64,000 nucleotides of DNA from Acidimicrobiales bacterium (GTDB lineage: Bacteria > Actinomycetota > Acidimicrobiia > Acidimicrobiales > AC-14), in assembly GCA_025463925.1 (NCBI GenBank), contig JAODBK010000038.1:44277-108276 (forward strand), read 5' to 3'. Shown piece by piece: positions 49,080 to 58,548 of this stretch (position 1 is its first letter; every line of letters begins with the position of its first letter). A model generated the notes under the pieces. The model was not told the origin of the DNA, made no database searches, and saw only the letters and a list, made by a program, of their open reading frames with translations. Position numbers and translations under genes: made by a program.

Positions 49080-50128
49080 AGCGCGCCAGTCCGTTCCCCG
49101 ACGTCGACCCGGCCGGCGTCCCCCTCCTCGAGGTCGAGGGCCTCTCGACCCGGTTCCGCGTGCCGGGCGGTGTCGTGCGCGCCGTCGAGGACGTGTCGTT
49201 CACCCTGCATGCCGGTCGCACCCTCGGCATCGTCGGCGAGTCGGGTTCGGGCAAGACGGTGCTGGCCCGCTCGGTGATGGGGTTGCTCCCGCACAACGCC
49301 GATCGCCCCGGCACCATCCGGTACCGCGGCGTGGACATCACCGGTTGGTCGACGCGACAACTCGTCGGCGTGCGCGGGCCGGAGATGGCGATGGTGTTCC
49401 AGGACCCGATGACCTCGCTGAACCCGTACATGCGCATCGGCCGGCAGATCACCGAGTCGCTCCGGTGGCACATGGGCCTCACCAAGGCGGCGGCCGCGAG
49501 CCGGGCCGTGGCGCTGTTGGACGAGGTCGGCATCCCGTCGGCGCGACTGCGGGCCGACAGCTACCCGCACCAGCTGTCGGGCGGCATGCGGCAGCGGGCG
49601 ACGATCGCGATCGCCTTGGCCTGCAGTCCCCGGCTGCTGTTCGCCGACGAGCCGACGACCGCGCTCGACGTCACCGTCCAGGCGCAGATCCTCGACCTGC
49701 TGGCGGCCGAGCAACGCGAGCGCGAGATGGGCATGGTGCTCGTGAGCCACGACCTCGGTGTCGTCGCCGGACGCAGCGACGACATCGTCGTGATGTACGC
49801 CGGTCGGGTGGTCGAGCACGCGCCGACCCGCACGCTGTTCGCCGGCTTGCGCATGCCGTACACCCAGGCGCTGCTGGCGGCGGTGCCGCGCCTCGACCGG
49901 CCGAGTCATTCACGCGCCGCGGTCATCCCCGGTCGCCCGCCCGACCCGACCGCGATCGACCCCGCCTGCCGCTTCGCGCCGCGCTGCCCCTACGTGCAGG
50001 CGCGGTGCCAGGCCGAGGAGCCGCCGCTCGTCGAGGCCGAGCCCGGGCACCGGTACCGATGCTGGTACCCCGTGGCCGGGCCCCTTCCGCGGTCGGCGCC
50101 GGCGGTGTCCCCGGCGCGCCGCGGCTGA
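49076..50128 (+). CDS. Oligopeptide-type ABC importer ATPase (DppD-like)
   Basis: 350 residues from GTG 49076 (GTGA overlap with the permease stop). Walker [18 protein letters not shown]-loop [12 protein letters not shown], signature [15 protein letters not shown], Walker [17 protein letters not shown] and switch VSHDLGVV. The C-terminal ~60 residues carry [14 protein letters not shown]...HRYRCW, the cysteine motif of oligopeptide ATPases that can hold an iron-sulfur cluster. Confidence 0.94.
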   Translation: MKRASPFPDVDPAGVPLLEVEGLSTRFRVPGGVVRAVEDVSFTLHAGRTLGIVGESGSGKTVLARSVMGLLPHNADRPGTIRYRGVDITGWSTRQLVGVRGPEMAMVFQDPMTSLNPYMRIGRQITESLRWHMGLTKAAAASRAVALLDEVGIPSARLRADSYPHQLSGGMRQRATIAIALACSPRLLFADEPTTALDVTVQAQILDLLAAEQREREMGMVLVSHDLGVVAGRSDDIVVMYAGRVVEHAPTRTLFAGLRMPYTQALLAAVPRLDRPSHSRAAVIPGRPPDPTAIDPACRFAPRCPYVQARCQAEEPPLVEAEPGHRYRCWYPVAGPLPRSAPAVSPARRG

Positions 50129-51144
50129 TGGCCGGGATCGGCACCGCCCACCTGCGCGCCCCGGAGGACGCGTTGCTCCGGGTCGAGCACCTCGTCGTCG
50201 ACTTCCCGGTCGGCCGCACCGGCTTGTCGGTGCAGGCGGTCGCCGACGTGAGCTTCGACGTCCTCGCCGGCGAGACGCTCGGCCTCGTCGGCGAGTCGGG
50301 CTGCGGGAAGTCGACGACCGGCCGCGCCGTGGTGCAGTCGCCGCCGCCGACGTCCGGCCGCGTGCTGCTCGACGGCGTCGACCTGTGCGAGCTGCGCGGC
50401 GAAGAGCTGCGGGCCCGCCGGCCGGACCTGCAGCTCATCCTGCAGGACCCGATCTCGTCGCTGAACCCGCGCCGGCGGGTGCGCGAGATCGTGGCCCAGC
50501 CGCTGCGGACGTGGCACCGGGGCGACGCCCGCGGCCGCGCCGCGACGGTCCGGTCGTTGCTGGAGGCCGTCGGCCTGGACCCGGGCACGACGATCGACCG
50601 GCGACCGCACGAGCTGTCCGGCGGTCAGTGCCAGCGCGTCGGCATCGCCCGCGCCCTCGCCCTCGAGCCGCGGATGTTGATCTGCGACGAACCGGTGTCG
50701 GCGCTCGACGTGTCGGTCCAGGGCCAGGTGCTCAACCTGCTCGAGGACCTCAAGGCCCGTTACGGCCTCACCATCGTATTCATCGCCCACGACCTGGCCG
50801 TGGTGAAGAGCATCAGTGACCGGGTGGCCGTGATGTACCTCGGCAAGCTCTGCGAGGTCGGGCCGGTCGACACCGTCTACGCCTCTCCGGCTCACCCGTA
50901 CACCGACGCGCTGCTGCAGTCGGTGCCCGTGCCCGATCCCACAGTGCCGCCGCGCCCGGCGCCGCTGGCGGGCGAGCTGCCCTCGCCGCTCGCCCCGCCG
51001 AGCGGCTGCCGCTTCCGTACCCGTTGCCCCCGCGCCCAGGCCCGCTGCGAGTCCGAGGAGCCGGTCATGCGCGCGATGGGCGACGGCCACTTCGCGGCCT
51101 GCCACTTCCCCCTGGTGGTTCTGCCTCCCGTCGCCGGCCTGTGA
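50128..51144 (+). CDS. Oligopeptide-type ABC importer ATPase (DppF-like)
   Basis: 338 residues from ATG 50128 (TGATG, one-base overlap). Walker A GESGCGKSTTGRAVV, Q-loop LQDPISSLNPRR, signature LSGGQCQRVGIARAL, Walker B MLICDEPVSALDVSVQ, switch IAHDLAVV. Cysteine motif CRFRTRCPRAQARC...HFAACHF at the end. The stop codon (51142-51144) lies in the loop of the terminator hairpin 51117-51168. Completes the operon. Confidence 0.94.
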   Translation: MAGIGTAHLRAPEDALLRVEHLVVDFPVGRTGLSVQAVADVSFDVLAGETLGLVGESGCGKSTTGRAVVQSPPPTSGRVLLDGVDLCELRGEELRARRPDLQLILQDPISSLNPRRRVREIVAQPLRTWHRGDARGRAATVRSLLEAVGLDPGTTIDRRPHELSGGQCQRVGIARALALEPRMLICDEPVSALDVSVQGQVLNLLEDLKARYGLTIVFIAHDLAVVKSISDRVAVMYLGKLCEVGPVDTVYASPAHPYTDALLQSVPVPDPTVPPRPAPLAGELPSPLAPPSGCRFRTRCPRAQARCESEEPVMRAMGDGHFAACHFPLVVLPPVAGL

Positions 51145-51168
51145 GGCCGGCGACGGGAAGGCAAAACC
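51117..51168. terminator. Long hairpin terminator (family member 2) overlapping the dppF-like stop
   Basis: About 22 paired bases: GGTT, TGCCT and CCCGTCGCCGGCC pair with GGCCGGCGACGGG, AGGCA and AACC, with one mismatch and one bulge. The loop TGTGA contains the stop codon. Outer arms match those of the hairpins at 10486-10538 and 56397-56449. Confidence 0.85.
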
Positions 51169-51280
51169 GGGGATCAGCGCGGCCGTCCCACACGACGGCC
51201 GGCTTCGTCGCCCGCCGCAAGGTCAAGATCGAGCTCGAGATCGAAGCCGTCAAGAGCTGAACTTCCCCCAGCGCGCGAGA

Positions 51281-51306
51281 CTCCCCGGTGGACGCTCACC
51301 GGGGAG
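51281..51306 (+). promoter_or_regulatory. Leader hairpin that hides the ribosome site of the aldehyde dehydrogenase gene
   Basis: CTCCCCGGTG (51281-51290) pairs perfectly with CACCGGGGAG (51297-51306) around GACGCT. The ribosome site GGGGAGG (51301-51307), 5 nt before GTG 51313, is almost wholly inside the 3' arm. Melting would be needed for translation. Confidence 0.7.
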
Positions 51307-51312
51307 GCTCTC

Positions 51313-52731
<1,419 letters not shown>

Positions 52732-52740
52732 CGCGATCGG

Positions 52741-52746
52741 TAGCGT
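52741..52746 (+). promoter_or_regulatory. -10 element of bioB
   Basis: TAGCGT, 7 nt before the GTG at 52754; no ribosome site is seen. Confidence 0.55.
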
Positions 52747-52753
52747 GCCGATC

Positions 52754-53764
52754 GTGACGACCGCGACGGCCCGCACCCTCCTCGCCGACACCGCGAGCGC
52801 GCTGCTCGATGCGCGCCGCCCGCTCTCCGGCGACGAGCTGCACGCGCTCGCCGCGCTTCCGGACGAGGCGGTTCCGGCGCTGGCCGCGCTGGCCCACGAC
52901 GTCCGGCTGTCGTGGTGCGGGCCCGAGGTCGAGGTCGAGGGGATCCTCTCGGCGAAGACCGGCGGCTGCCCGGAGGACTGTCACTTCTGCAGCCAGTCGG
53001 CCAAGTTCGAATCGCCGGTGCAGGCGACGCCGTTCCTCACGCGCGACGAGGTGCTGGCCGCGGCGCAGGAGACGGCGGCGCTGGGCGCATCGGAGTTCTG
53101 CATCGTGCTGGCGGTGCGCGGTCCCGACGAGCGCATCATGAGCAACCTGTGCGACGTGGTGCCGTTCGTGCGCGACGCCACCGGGCTCAACGTGGCCGTC
53201 AGCGCCGGCATCCTCACCGAGGAGCAGGCCGCCCGACTCGCCGACGTGGGCGTGCATCGCTACAACCACAACCTCGAGACCGCCCGTTCGTTCTTCGGCC
53301 GCATCGTCACCACCCACACGTGGGAAGAGCGGTTCGAGACCTGTGCCCGGGTGCGCCGCCACGGCATGGAGCTGTGCTGCGGCGTGCTGCTCGGCATGGG
53401 CGAGACCGACGAGCAGCGGATCGAGCTGCTGTTGCAGGTGCGCGACGCCGATGCGGCCGAGGTGCCCGTCAACTTCCTCAACCCCCGGCCGGGCACGCCG
53501 CTCGGTGACCGGCCGTTGGTCCCCGCGCTCGAAGCCATCCGGTGGATCGCGCTCTTCCGGCTCGGCTTGCCCGGTGTGATCCTGCGCTACGCCGGCGGCC
53601 GCGAGGTGACGTTGCGCGAGCTGCAGGCCATGGGCATGACGGCGGGCATCAACGCGCTGATCGTCGGCAACTACCTCACGACGCTCGGCCGCTCGCCGGC
53701 CGATGACCTGCAGATGTTGGCCGACCTCAAGATGCCGGTCGGCGTGCTGTCCAAGGTGATCTGA
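52754..53764 (+). CDS. bioB: Biotin synthase BioB
   Basis: 336 residues from GTG 52754 (TAGCGT 7 nt upstream; GTG 52745 would overlap it). Radical-SAM cluster [11 protein letters not shown] (CxxxCxxC, near residue 75), then [27 protein letters not shown] and [11 protein letters not shown] of the biotin synthase barrel. It inserts sulfur into dethiobiotin, using a second iron-sulfur cluster as sulfur source; the conserved Cys residues in [11 protein letters not shown] and CCGVLLG fit the second cluster. BsaP is encoded directly downstream by a TGATG overlap. No other bio genes are in the window. Confidence 0.96.
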   Translation: MTTATARTLLADTASALLDARRPLSGDELHALAALPDEAVPALAALAHDVRLSWCGPEVEVEGILSAKTGGCPEDCHFCSQSAKFESPVQATPFLTRDEVLAAAQETAALGASEFCIVLAVRGPDERIMSNLCDVVPFVRDATGLNVAVSAGILTEEQAARLADVGVHRYNHNLETARSFFGRIVTTHTWEERFETCARVRRHGMELCCGVLLGMGETDEQRIELLLQVRDADAAEVPVNFLNPRPGTPLGDRPLVPALEAIRWIALFRLGLPGVILRYAGGREVTLRELQAMGMTAGINALIVGNYLTTLGRSPADDLQMLADLKMPVGVLSKVI

Positions 53765-53925
53765 TGCGCTGTGTCGGGTGCGGGCGGCCGTCGACCGAGT
53801 GCGACGGGAGCTGCCGGCGCCCGCTCGATCCGCCCCGCTTCTGCCACGAGTGCGGACGGCGACTCACCGTGCAGGTGACGCCGGCGGGCTACACCGCCCG
53901 CTGCCGCGATCACGGCGCGAGATGA
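53764..53925 (+). CDS. bsaP: Biotin synthase auxiliary protein BsaP
   Basis: 53 residues. ATG 53764 overlaps the bioB stop by one base (TGATG). The sequence [38 protein letters not shown] and YTARCRDHG matches the small actinobacterial protein that follows bioB in corynebacteria and mycobacteria (BsaP), reported to be an iron-sulfur protein needed for BioB activity. Seven Cys, arranged as CxxC, C, C, CxxC and C, could ligate the cluster. It is too short for most gene callers. The last 16 bp overlap the convergent hydrolase gene. Confidence 0.9.
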   Translation: MRCVGCGRPSTECDGSCRRPLDPPRFCHECGRRLTVQVTPAGYTARCRDHGAR

Positions 53926-54644
53926 CGGGCGAGGAACTCGACCGAGAAGCCGATCTCCTCCGGCGGCACCGCACTGTGCTCGCCCGGATGGGCGTGCAAC
54001 CGCTTGTCGACCGAGCCGATGGCGTCGTACAGCGCGATCACCTTGTCGCGCGCGAACAGCTGGTCGTCCCACTGCAGCAGGTAGAGGACCGGGCAGCTGA
54101 TCTTCGCGGCGTCGATCGAGAAGCGCTCCTTCGTCGGTCCCGACAGTCCGAGCAGACCCAACACCGCGACCTGGATGCGCGGTTCGGCGGCCACCAGCGG
54201 GATGCCGTAGATCGAGCCCATCGACAGGCCCCAGTAGCCGATTGGCCCGTCGCCGATCTCGGGCAGGGCGCGGACGGCGTCGAGGGTCGCCCGCCAGTCC
54301 TCGACCATGTCGTCGATGCTGCCCGGCCGGGCCCACTCGGCGGCGAACTCGGCGAACACCGTCACCGGGTCGAGGCCGCCGTCGGCCCGGCGGTCGCCGT
54401 GGTTGGGACCGTCGATGGCCACCGACGCGATGCCGTGGTGGCGAGCCAGCATGCGGGCGACCGCCAGCACGTACGGGATGCGCTTGTGGAGCGACGCGCC
54501 GTGCCCGATCATCACCACCGGCCGGGGCCCCTCGATGGCTTCCGGGGCCCAGACGATCGCCGGCACGGTGTGGCCGGAGACCTCGAGGTCGAAGCGCCGC
54601 TCGACGACGCCCTTGGCCGTCTGAGGCTCGCCGATCCATCGCAC
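53910..54644 (-). CDS. Alpha/beta hydrolase (dienelactone hydrolase-like)
   Basis: 244 residues from GTG 54644, with minus-strand TAGGTT 7 nt upstream. [13 protein letters not shown] near residue 40, nucleophile elbow [15 protein letters not shown] (Ser), Asp in [12 protein letters not shown] and His in [12 protein letters not shown]. The family cleaves esters or lactones; the substrate is unknown. Divergent from the phosphatase gene, with the two start codons 40 bp apart. Convergent with bsaP (16-bp overlap). Confidence 0.87.
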   Translation of the reverse strand: MRWIGEPQTAKGVVERRFDLEVSGHTVPAIVWAPEAIEGPRPVVMIGHGASLHKRIPYVLAVARMLARHHGIASVAIDGPNHGDRRADGGLDPVTVFAEFAAEWARPGSIDDMVEDWRATLDAVRALPEIGDGPIGYWGLSMGSIYGIPLVAAEPRIQVAVLGLLGLSGPTKERFSIDAAKISCPVLYLLQWDDQLFARDKVIALYDAIGSVDKRLHAHPGEHSAVPPEEIGFSVEFLARHLAP

Positions 54645-54651
54645 GATCGGG

Positions 54652-54657
54652 AACCTA
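54652..54657 (-). promoter_or_regulatory. -10 element of a leaderless promoter
   Basis: TAGGTT (minus strand), 7 nt before the GTG at 54644. Confidence 0.55.
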
Positions 54658-54670
54658 TCGCCGACCTGGG

Positions 54671-54676
54671 TACTGT
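54671..54676 (+). promoter_or_regulatory. -10 element of a leaderless promoter
   Basis: TACTGT, 7 nt before the GTG at 54684. Confidence 0.6.
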
Positions 54677-54683
54677 CGTCGTC

Positions 54684-56390
54684 GTGTCGGAGCAGCGGCA
54701 GGCCGCGGTCGAGGACGATCGCTCCGATCGCCTCGTCGGCTCGATCGAGCTCCTGGCCGAGGCCGCCCGGCGGGTCCACGGCACCGATCGGGACCTGGAG
54801 GACAAGGTCGAGTGGACGGTCGACGCGGCCTGCCGCGTGGCCCGCGCCCGCTTCGCGGCCTACGTGGCTGCGCCCGACGTCGGCGGCGGGCTGCAGGCGG
54901 TCGCCGGCTGCAGCGCGTCCGAGCTGGGCGGGTTCGCCGGCCTGGCCGCGTCTCGTCTGTTCGCCACCCGACCGGCCGAGCGGATGCCGATCCGCGTGGG
55001 TGACGTTCGGCGCGACAAGCAATCGCGTGCATTGCGCAACCGGGTGGCCTTCGACGAGGTGGCGTCGTACCTCGCGGTGCCGGTGGTGTCGTTCGACGAC
55101 CGCATCTACGGCGCGTTGCTGCTCGGACATCCGGAACCCGACCACTTCGACCGGTTGGCCGAGTCGCTCGTCGCCGGCCTGGCGACGCACCTCGGGGTCG
55201 CGCTCGACAACCTGGCGACGATCCAGGAGCTGGCCGAGCAGGGCGAAGCGCAGCGCGAGGTCGTGCACCAGCTGCAGGAGGCGGTCCGGCCACCGATGCC
55301 CTCGGTCGAGGGCGCCGAGCTCGGCGTCCATTACCTTCCGGCCGATCCGAGCGCGCCGACGGGTGGCGACCTGTACGACTGGCTCGTCCTGCCGGACGGC
55401 ACCATCCACCTCGCGGTCGTCGACGTCGTCGGCAAGGGCGTGGCCGCGACCAAGGACGCGGTCGCGGTCACCCACGCGCTGCGGCTCCTCGCGGTGGACG
55501 GGTGCCCGCTCGACCGGCTGGTCGCGCGTGCCGACGAGCTCGTCACCGCGCACAGCCCCGACCTGGTGGCGACGGTCGCGGTCGTGCACTACCGCCCGGC
55601 CGACGGGGTTGCGCAGCTGGCCGGCGGGGGCCATCCGCCGCCGTTGCTGGTGAGCGCCGACGGCAACGTGCGGCAGCTGTCACTGCCGGGCATCCCCATC
55701 GGGTGGCCGGGCGCCGGCAGCAGCGAGGTCGTCACCGTCGACCTGGCCCGGTCGGAGACGCTGATCCTCTACACCGACGGCCTCATCGAGTCGACCAAGG
55801 ACATCCTCGTCGGCCTCGAGAGCCTCGACCGGGCCGCGGCCGAGCTGGCCCGCTACCCGGCCGGCCCGCTCGCCCGCGCGCTGGTGGAGCGGGCACTGGC
55901 CGGCGCGATGCGCCGCGACGACAGCCTGGCGCTGGTGCTGCGGCGCCGGACGCCGCCCGACGCGCTGCCGTCCCACGCGCTCGGGCCGCTCCACTACCAG
56001 TTCTCGCCGAGCATGGCGACGGTGCCGTTGGCCCGCCACCTGCTGGCCGACTGGCTGGACATGGTCGGCATCGAAGGCCCGGACGCGGCCGACCTGCTGC
56101 TGGTCGCGTCCGAGCTGTGCGCGAACGCGGTGCGACATTCCAGCGGCGCGCCGTCGTCGTGCGTGCTGCGCGCGTGGAGCGACGGCGACGCCGTCGTGGT
56201 CGAGGTCGAGGACGACGGCATCGGCTTCGAGCTCCCGGCGTTCCGCGACGAGGCCGACTTCCCGGGACTCGAGCTCGAGCAGGGTCGCGGCCTGTTCCTT
56301 GCCCACGCGCTGACCGATGAGTTGTTCGTCGCGCGCGACGACGACCGCACCGTCGTACGCGCCGTGAAGCGCGCCCTGATCTCCGTCTGA
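54684..56390 (+). CDS. GAF - PP2C/SpoIIE phosphatase - HATPase (anti-sigma kinase-like) protein
   Basis: 568 residues. Domains: a GAF sensor (~20-185), a SpoIIE-type PP2C phosphatase (~200-425, with PTGGDLYDWLVLPDG, VVDVVGKGVAATKDAVAVTHALR, LAGGGHPPPLLV, LYTDGLIES and RRDDSLALVLRR) and an HATPase_c domain of the RsbW type (~440-565, LLLVASELCANAVRHSSGAPSSCVLRAW, VEVEDDGIGFELP, GRGLFLAHALTDELF). The metal-binding Asp residues of PP2C are present. Such proteins switch sigma factors through phosphorylation and dephosphorylation of an antagonist; phosphatase and kinase on one chain would make it self-contained. No STAS or sigma factor gene is adjacent. Ends at a long hairpin. Confidence 0.92.
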   Translation: MSEQRQAAVEDDRSDRLVGSIELLAEAARRVHGTDRDLEDKVEWTVDAACRVARARFAAYVAAPDVGGGLQAVAGCSASELGGFAGLAASRLFATRPAERMPIRVGDVRRDKQSRALRNRVAFDEVASYLAVPVVSFDDRIYGALLLGHPEPDHFDRLAESLVAGLATHLGVALDNLATIQELAEQGEAQREVVHQLQEAVRPPMPSVEGAELGVHYLPADPSAPTGGDLYDWLVLPDGTIHLAVVDVVGKGVAATKDAVAVTHALRLLAVDGCPLDRLVARADELVTAHSPDLVATVAVVHYRPADGVAQLAGGGHPPPLLVSADGNVRQLSLPGIPIGWPGAGSSEVVTVDLARSETLILYTDGLIESTKDILVGLESLDRAAAELARYPAGPLARALVERALAGAMRRDDSLALVLRRRTPPDALPSHALGPLHYQFSPSMATVPLARHLLADWLDMVGIEGPDAADLLLVASELCANAVRHSSGAPSSCVLRAWSDGDAVVVEVEDDGIGFELPAFRDEADFPGLELEQGRGLFLAHALTDELFVARDDDRTVVRAVKRALISV

Positions 56391-56396
56391 CCCCCC

Positions 56397-56449
56397 GGCT
56401 TTTGCCTCCACCGGAGCGCGGATTCCGCGCTCCGGTGGAGGCAAAAGCC
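56397..56449. terminator. Long perfect hairpin, two-way terminator (family member 3)
   Basis: A perfect 25-bp inverted repeat with a 3-nt loop (ATT, 56422-56424), between two convergent genes. Arms begin GGCTTTTGCCTCC and end GGAGGCAAAAGCC. The TTTT/AAAA at the base of the stem gives a U-rich 3' arm for both directions. Outer arms match the hairpins at 10486-10538 and 51117-51168, inner arms match the first. Confidence 0.9.
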
Positions 56450-56451
56450 GC

Positions 56452-57042
56452 TCAGTCGGGCGGGAGGTATTCGAGCTTCAGGTCGCCGAGGCGGACGAGC
56501 GTCGACGCGATCCAGCCGCCCATCGACGCGAAGTGGGTGTCGATGATCGAGCCGTCGGAGAGCACCTCCTCGGCGAGCTGGTAGACGCCTTCGTAGGAGA
56601 CCTCGACCGCGGCGCCCGACGGCGTGAGGTCCTCGTCGTAGAGCTGTTCGACGACGGGCGGCGACCGGGTCAGCGACTCGTCGCCGAGGGTGGGACTCTC
56701 GGTCGGCAGCGCCCGGAGCACCGCCGCCGGGTCGGGCGTCTTCGTCAGCCGCTGGATGCGCAGGACGATCTCGACCTCGATCTCCGGCGGCTCACCGAAG
56801 AGCTCACCGATGTACCAGCTGCGGTACGACGTCTGGCTCCACGTCGGCCAGTCGAGGCTGATCTCGGCGAGCACCCGAGGCGGCTGGCCTTCGCCCGGCA
56901 GGCTGTACGCGGTCTCCCACGTCACGTCCCCGAGCAGCACGTCGACCTGGAAGCGCTCCTCGAACGCCTGCCGCTCGAGCAGCGCGCTCTCGAATGCGTC
57001 ACGGAGCGCGCCGATCGCATCCATGAAGACGTGGTCGAGCAC
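56452..57042 (-). CDS. Hypothetical protein, acidic, no family recognised
   Basis: 196 residues from GTG 57042 (minus-strand TAACGT 8 nt upstream). It is acidic and mostly soluble in character: LDHVFMDAIGALRDAFESALLERQAFEERFQVDVLLGDVTWETAYSLPGEG, a Trp/Tyr-rich centre (DWPTWSQTSYRSWYIGELFG) and strands VEVEIVLRIQRL. No signal, membrane or motif is seen. Convergent with the PP2C gene across the long hairpin; 42 bp downstream of the WS/DGAT gene but with its own promoter. Confidence 0.72.
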   Translation of the reverse strand: MLDHVFMDAIGALRDAFESALLERQAFEERFQVDVLLGDVTWETAYSLPGEGQPPRVLAEISLDWPTWSQTSYRSWYIGELFGEPPEIEVEIVLRIQRLTKTPDPAAVLRALPTESPTLGDESLTRSPPVVEQLYDEDLTPSGAAVEVSYEGVYQLAEEVLSDGSIIDTHFASMGGWIASTLVRLGDLKLEYLPPD

Positions 57043-57050
57043 CAGTGCCG

Positions 57051-57056
57051 ACGTTA
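57051..57056 (-). promoter_or_regulatory. -10 element of a leaderless promoter
   Basis: TAACGT (minus strand), 8 nt before the GTG at 57042. Confidence 0.5.
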
Positions 57057-57084
57057 GGGCACCGGGCCCCGACCAGGCTGTCGG

Positions 57085-58497
57085 TCAGGGTTGCGTGTCG
57101 GCCAGCTCGCGCAACTCGGCGACGGCGTCGGCGAAGCCGTCGGCGATCGACCAGAGGTCGGGCACCAGCTCGCGATCGGCGATGGCGCCGAAGTCGACGT
57201 TGCTCATGTTCGACAACACGGTGATGTTGAGGCCGGCGCCCTCGATGATCGGACCGAGCGGATAGGTCGACACCACCCGGGCGCCCGCGCAGTACAGCGG
57301 GATCGGCGGGCCGGGGATGTTGGAGATCACCAGGTTGTGGATCGGCCGGTGGCGGTCCGCCAGCTTGAGGTTCGAGTAGAGGCGAGCCGCGAGCGCGAAG
57401 ACGGTGGGCGGCGCGAACTCGGTCCAGTCGAGCAGCTTGTCGGCGCCGATGGCGCCGTGCATCTCCTTGGCGTTCTTGGTGCTCTCGCGGATGCGCGCCA
57501 GCTGCTCCAGCGGGTCCTTCTCCTGCACCGGGAGACTGACGAACATCGCCGACACCTTGTTGCCGAGCGAGAGCTTCTCCTCCTCGGTGCGCACCGACAC
57601 CGGCACGCTGGCGACGAGGGGCTTGTCCGGCACGCCGCCGTGCGCCTCGAGCCAGTGCCGGAGCGACAGCGTGCAGGCCGCCAGCACGACATCGTTCACC
57701 GTCGTACCGAAGGCGTTCTTCACGACCTTGAAGTCCTCGAGGTGCGTGCGGGCGAACGCCACCGCCCGGTCGGGCGTGATGGCGCCGGTGAACGGTGTCT
57801 GCGGCGCGGTCAGCGGCAACGTCATCGGCTTGGCGTCGTCGCCCTGGCTCCGGCGGTCGCGCAGGAATCCGACGGCTGTGCCGATCGTCTTGGCGGCGAG
57901 TCGCGCCATCTTCACCGGGCTGGACGCTCGGCCGATCACCGCGCCGGCGGCCAGCCGCAGGTCGGACGGCGGCGTCTCGGGGGTCCACTCCTCGGCCGGG
58001 CCCGGCTTGGGCGGCGGGTTCGGCTCGAAGTCGAAGATCTGGGCCATCAGCTCGGCGCCCGACACGCCATCGATCGCGGAGTGGTGCATCTTCGACACGA
58101 CCGCGACATGGCCGTCTTCCAGGCCCTCGATCACCGTCATCTCCCAGAGCGGGCGGGCGCGGTCGAGCGGCCGGCCGGCGATGTCGCTCACCACCTCGGC
58201 CAGCTCGTGCATCGACCCCGGCGACGGGACACCGATGCGGCGCACGTGCAGGTCGAGGTTGAAGTCCGGGTCGTCGACCCAACTCGGGTGCCCGAGGCCG
58301 AGCGGCACCGTCGCCAGTCGGCGGCGGAACGGCGGCAGCAGGTGGATCCGCTCCTCGAGCATCTGCTTGATCAGATCGAACGAGTACCCGCCGGGCACGT
58401 CGGTCGGGTCGAGCACGATCACGCCGGTCACGTGCATGTGCATGCTGGCCGTTTCGAGGTAGAGGAACGACGCATCCATGCCGCTCAGCCGTTGCAT
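57085..58497 (-). CDS. Wax ester synthase/acyl-CoA:diacylglycerol acyltransferase (WS/DGAT)
   Basis: 470 residues from ATG 58497; AGGGAGG is 5 nt upstream. The start MQRLSGMDASFLYLET is the family hallmark. The catalytic HHxxxDG is MHHSAIDGVSG (near residue 140). Later motifs are VNDVVLAACTLSLRHWL, PVSVRTEEEKLSLGNKVSAMFVSLP, NLVISNIPGPPIPLY and GAGLNITVLSNMSNVDFG. It joins fatty acyl-CoA to diacylglycerol or fatty alcohols to form storage lipid. Typical of lipid-storing actinobacteria. Divergent from an alpha/beta hydrolase gene, which could be the matching lipase (inference). Confidence 0.95.
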   Translation of the reverse strand: MQRLSGMDASFLYLETASMHMHVTGVIVLDPTDVPGGYSFDLIKQMLEERIHLLPPFRRRLATVPLGLGHPSWVDDPDFNLDLHVRRIGVPSPGSMHELAEVVSDIAGRPLDRARPLWEMTVIEGLEDGHVAVVSKMHHSAIDGVSGAELMAQIFDFEPNPPPKPGPAEEWTPETPPSDLRLAAGAVIGRASSPVKMARLAAKTIGTAVGFLRDRRSQGDDAKPMTLPLTAPQTPFTGAITPDRAVAFARTHLEDFKVVKNAFGTTVNDVVLAACTLSLRHWLEAHGGVPDKPLVASVPVSVRTEEEKLSLGNKVSAMFVSLPVQEKDPLEQLARIRESTKNAKEMHGAIGADKLLDWTEFAPPTVFALAARLYSNLKLADRHRPIHNLVISNIPGPPIPLYCAGARVVSTYPLGPIIEGAGLNITVLSNMSNVDFGAIADRELVPDLWSIADGFADAVAELRELADTQP

Positions 58498-58534
58498 CGC
58501 GCCCTCCCTCACCGACCCGGCATCTGACGGACCG

Positions 58535-58540
58535 TAAGAT
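58535..58540 (+). promoter_or_regulatory. -10 element of a leaderless promoter
   Basis: TAAGAT, 8 nt before the GTG at 58549. Confidence 0.5.
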
Positions 58541-58548
58541 TCGACTCT

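Noticed and set aside
51169..51260. Short frame ending in [17 protein letters not shown] before the aldehyde dehydrogenase gene
   Set aside because: No usable start codon or ribosome site lies between the terminator hairpin and this stretch, so I do not call it a gene, though the amphipathic ending is gene-like.
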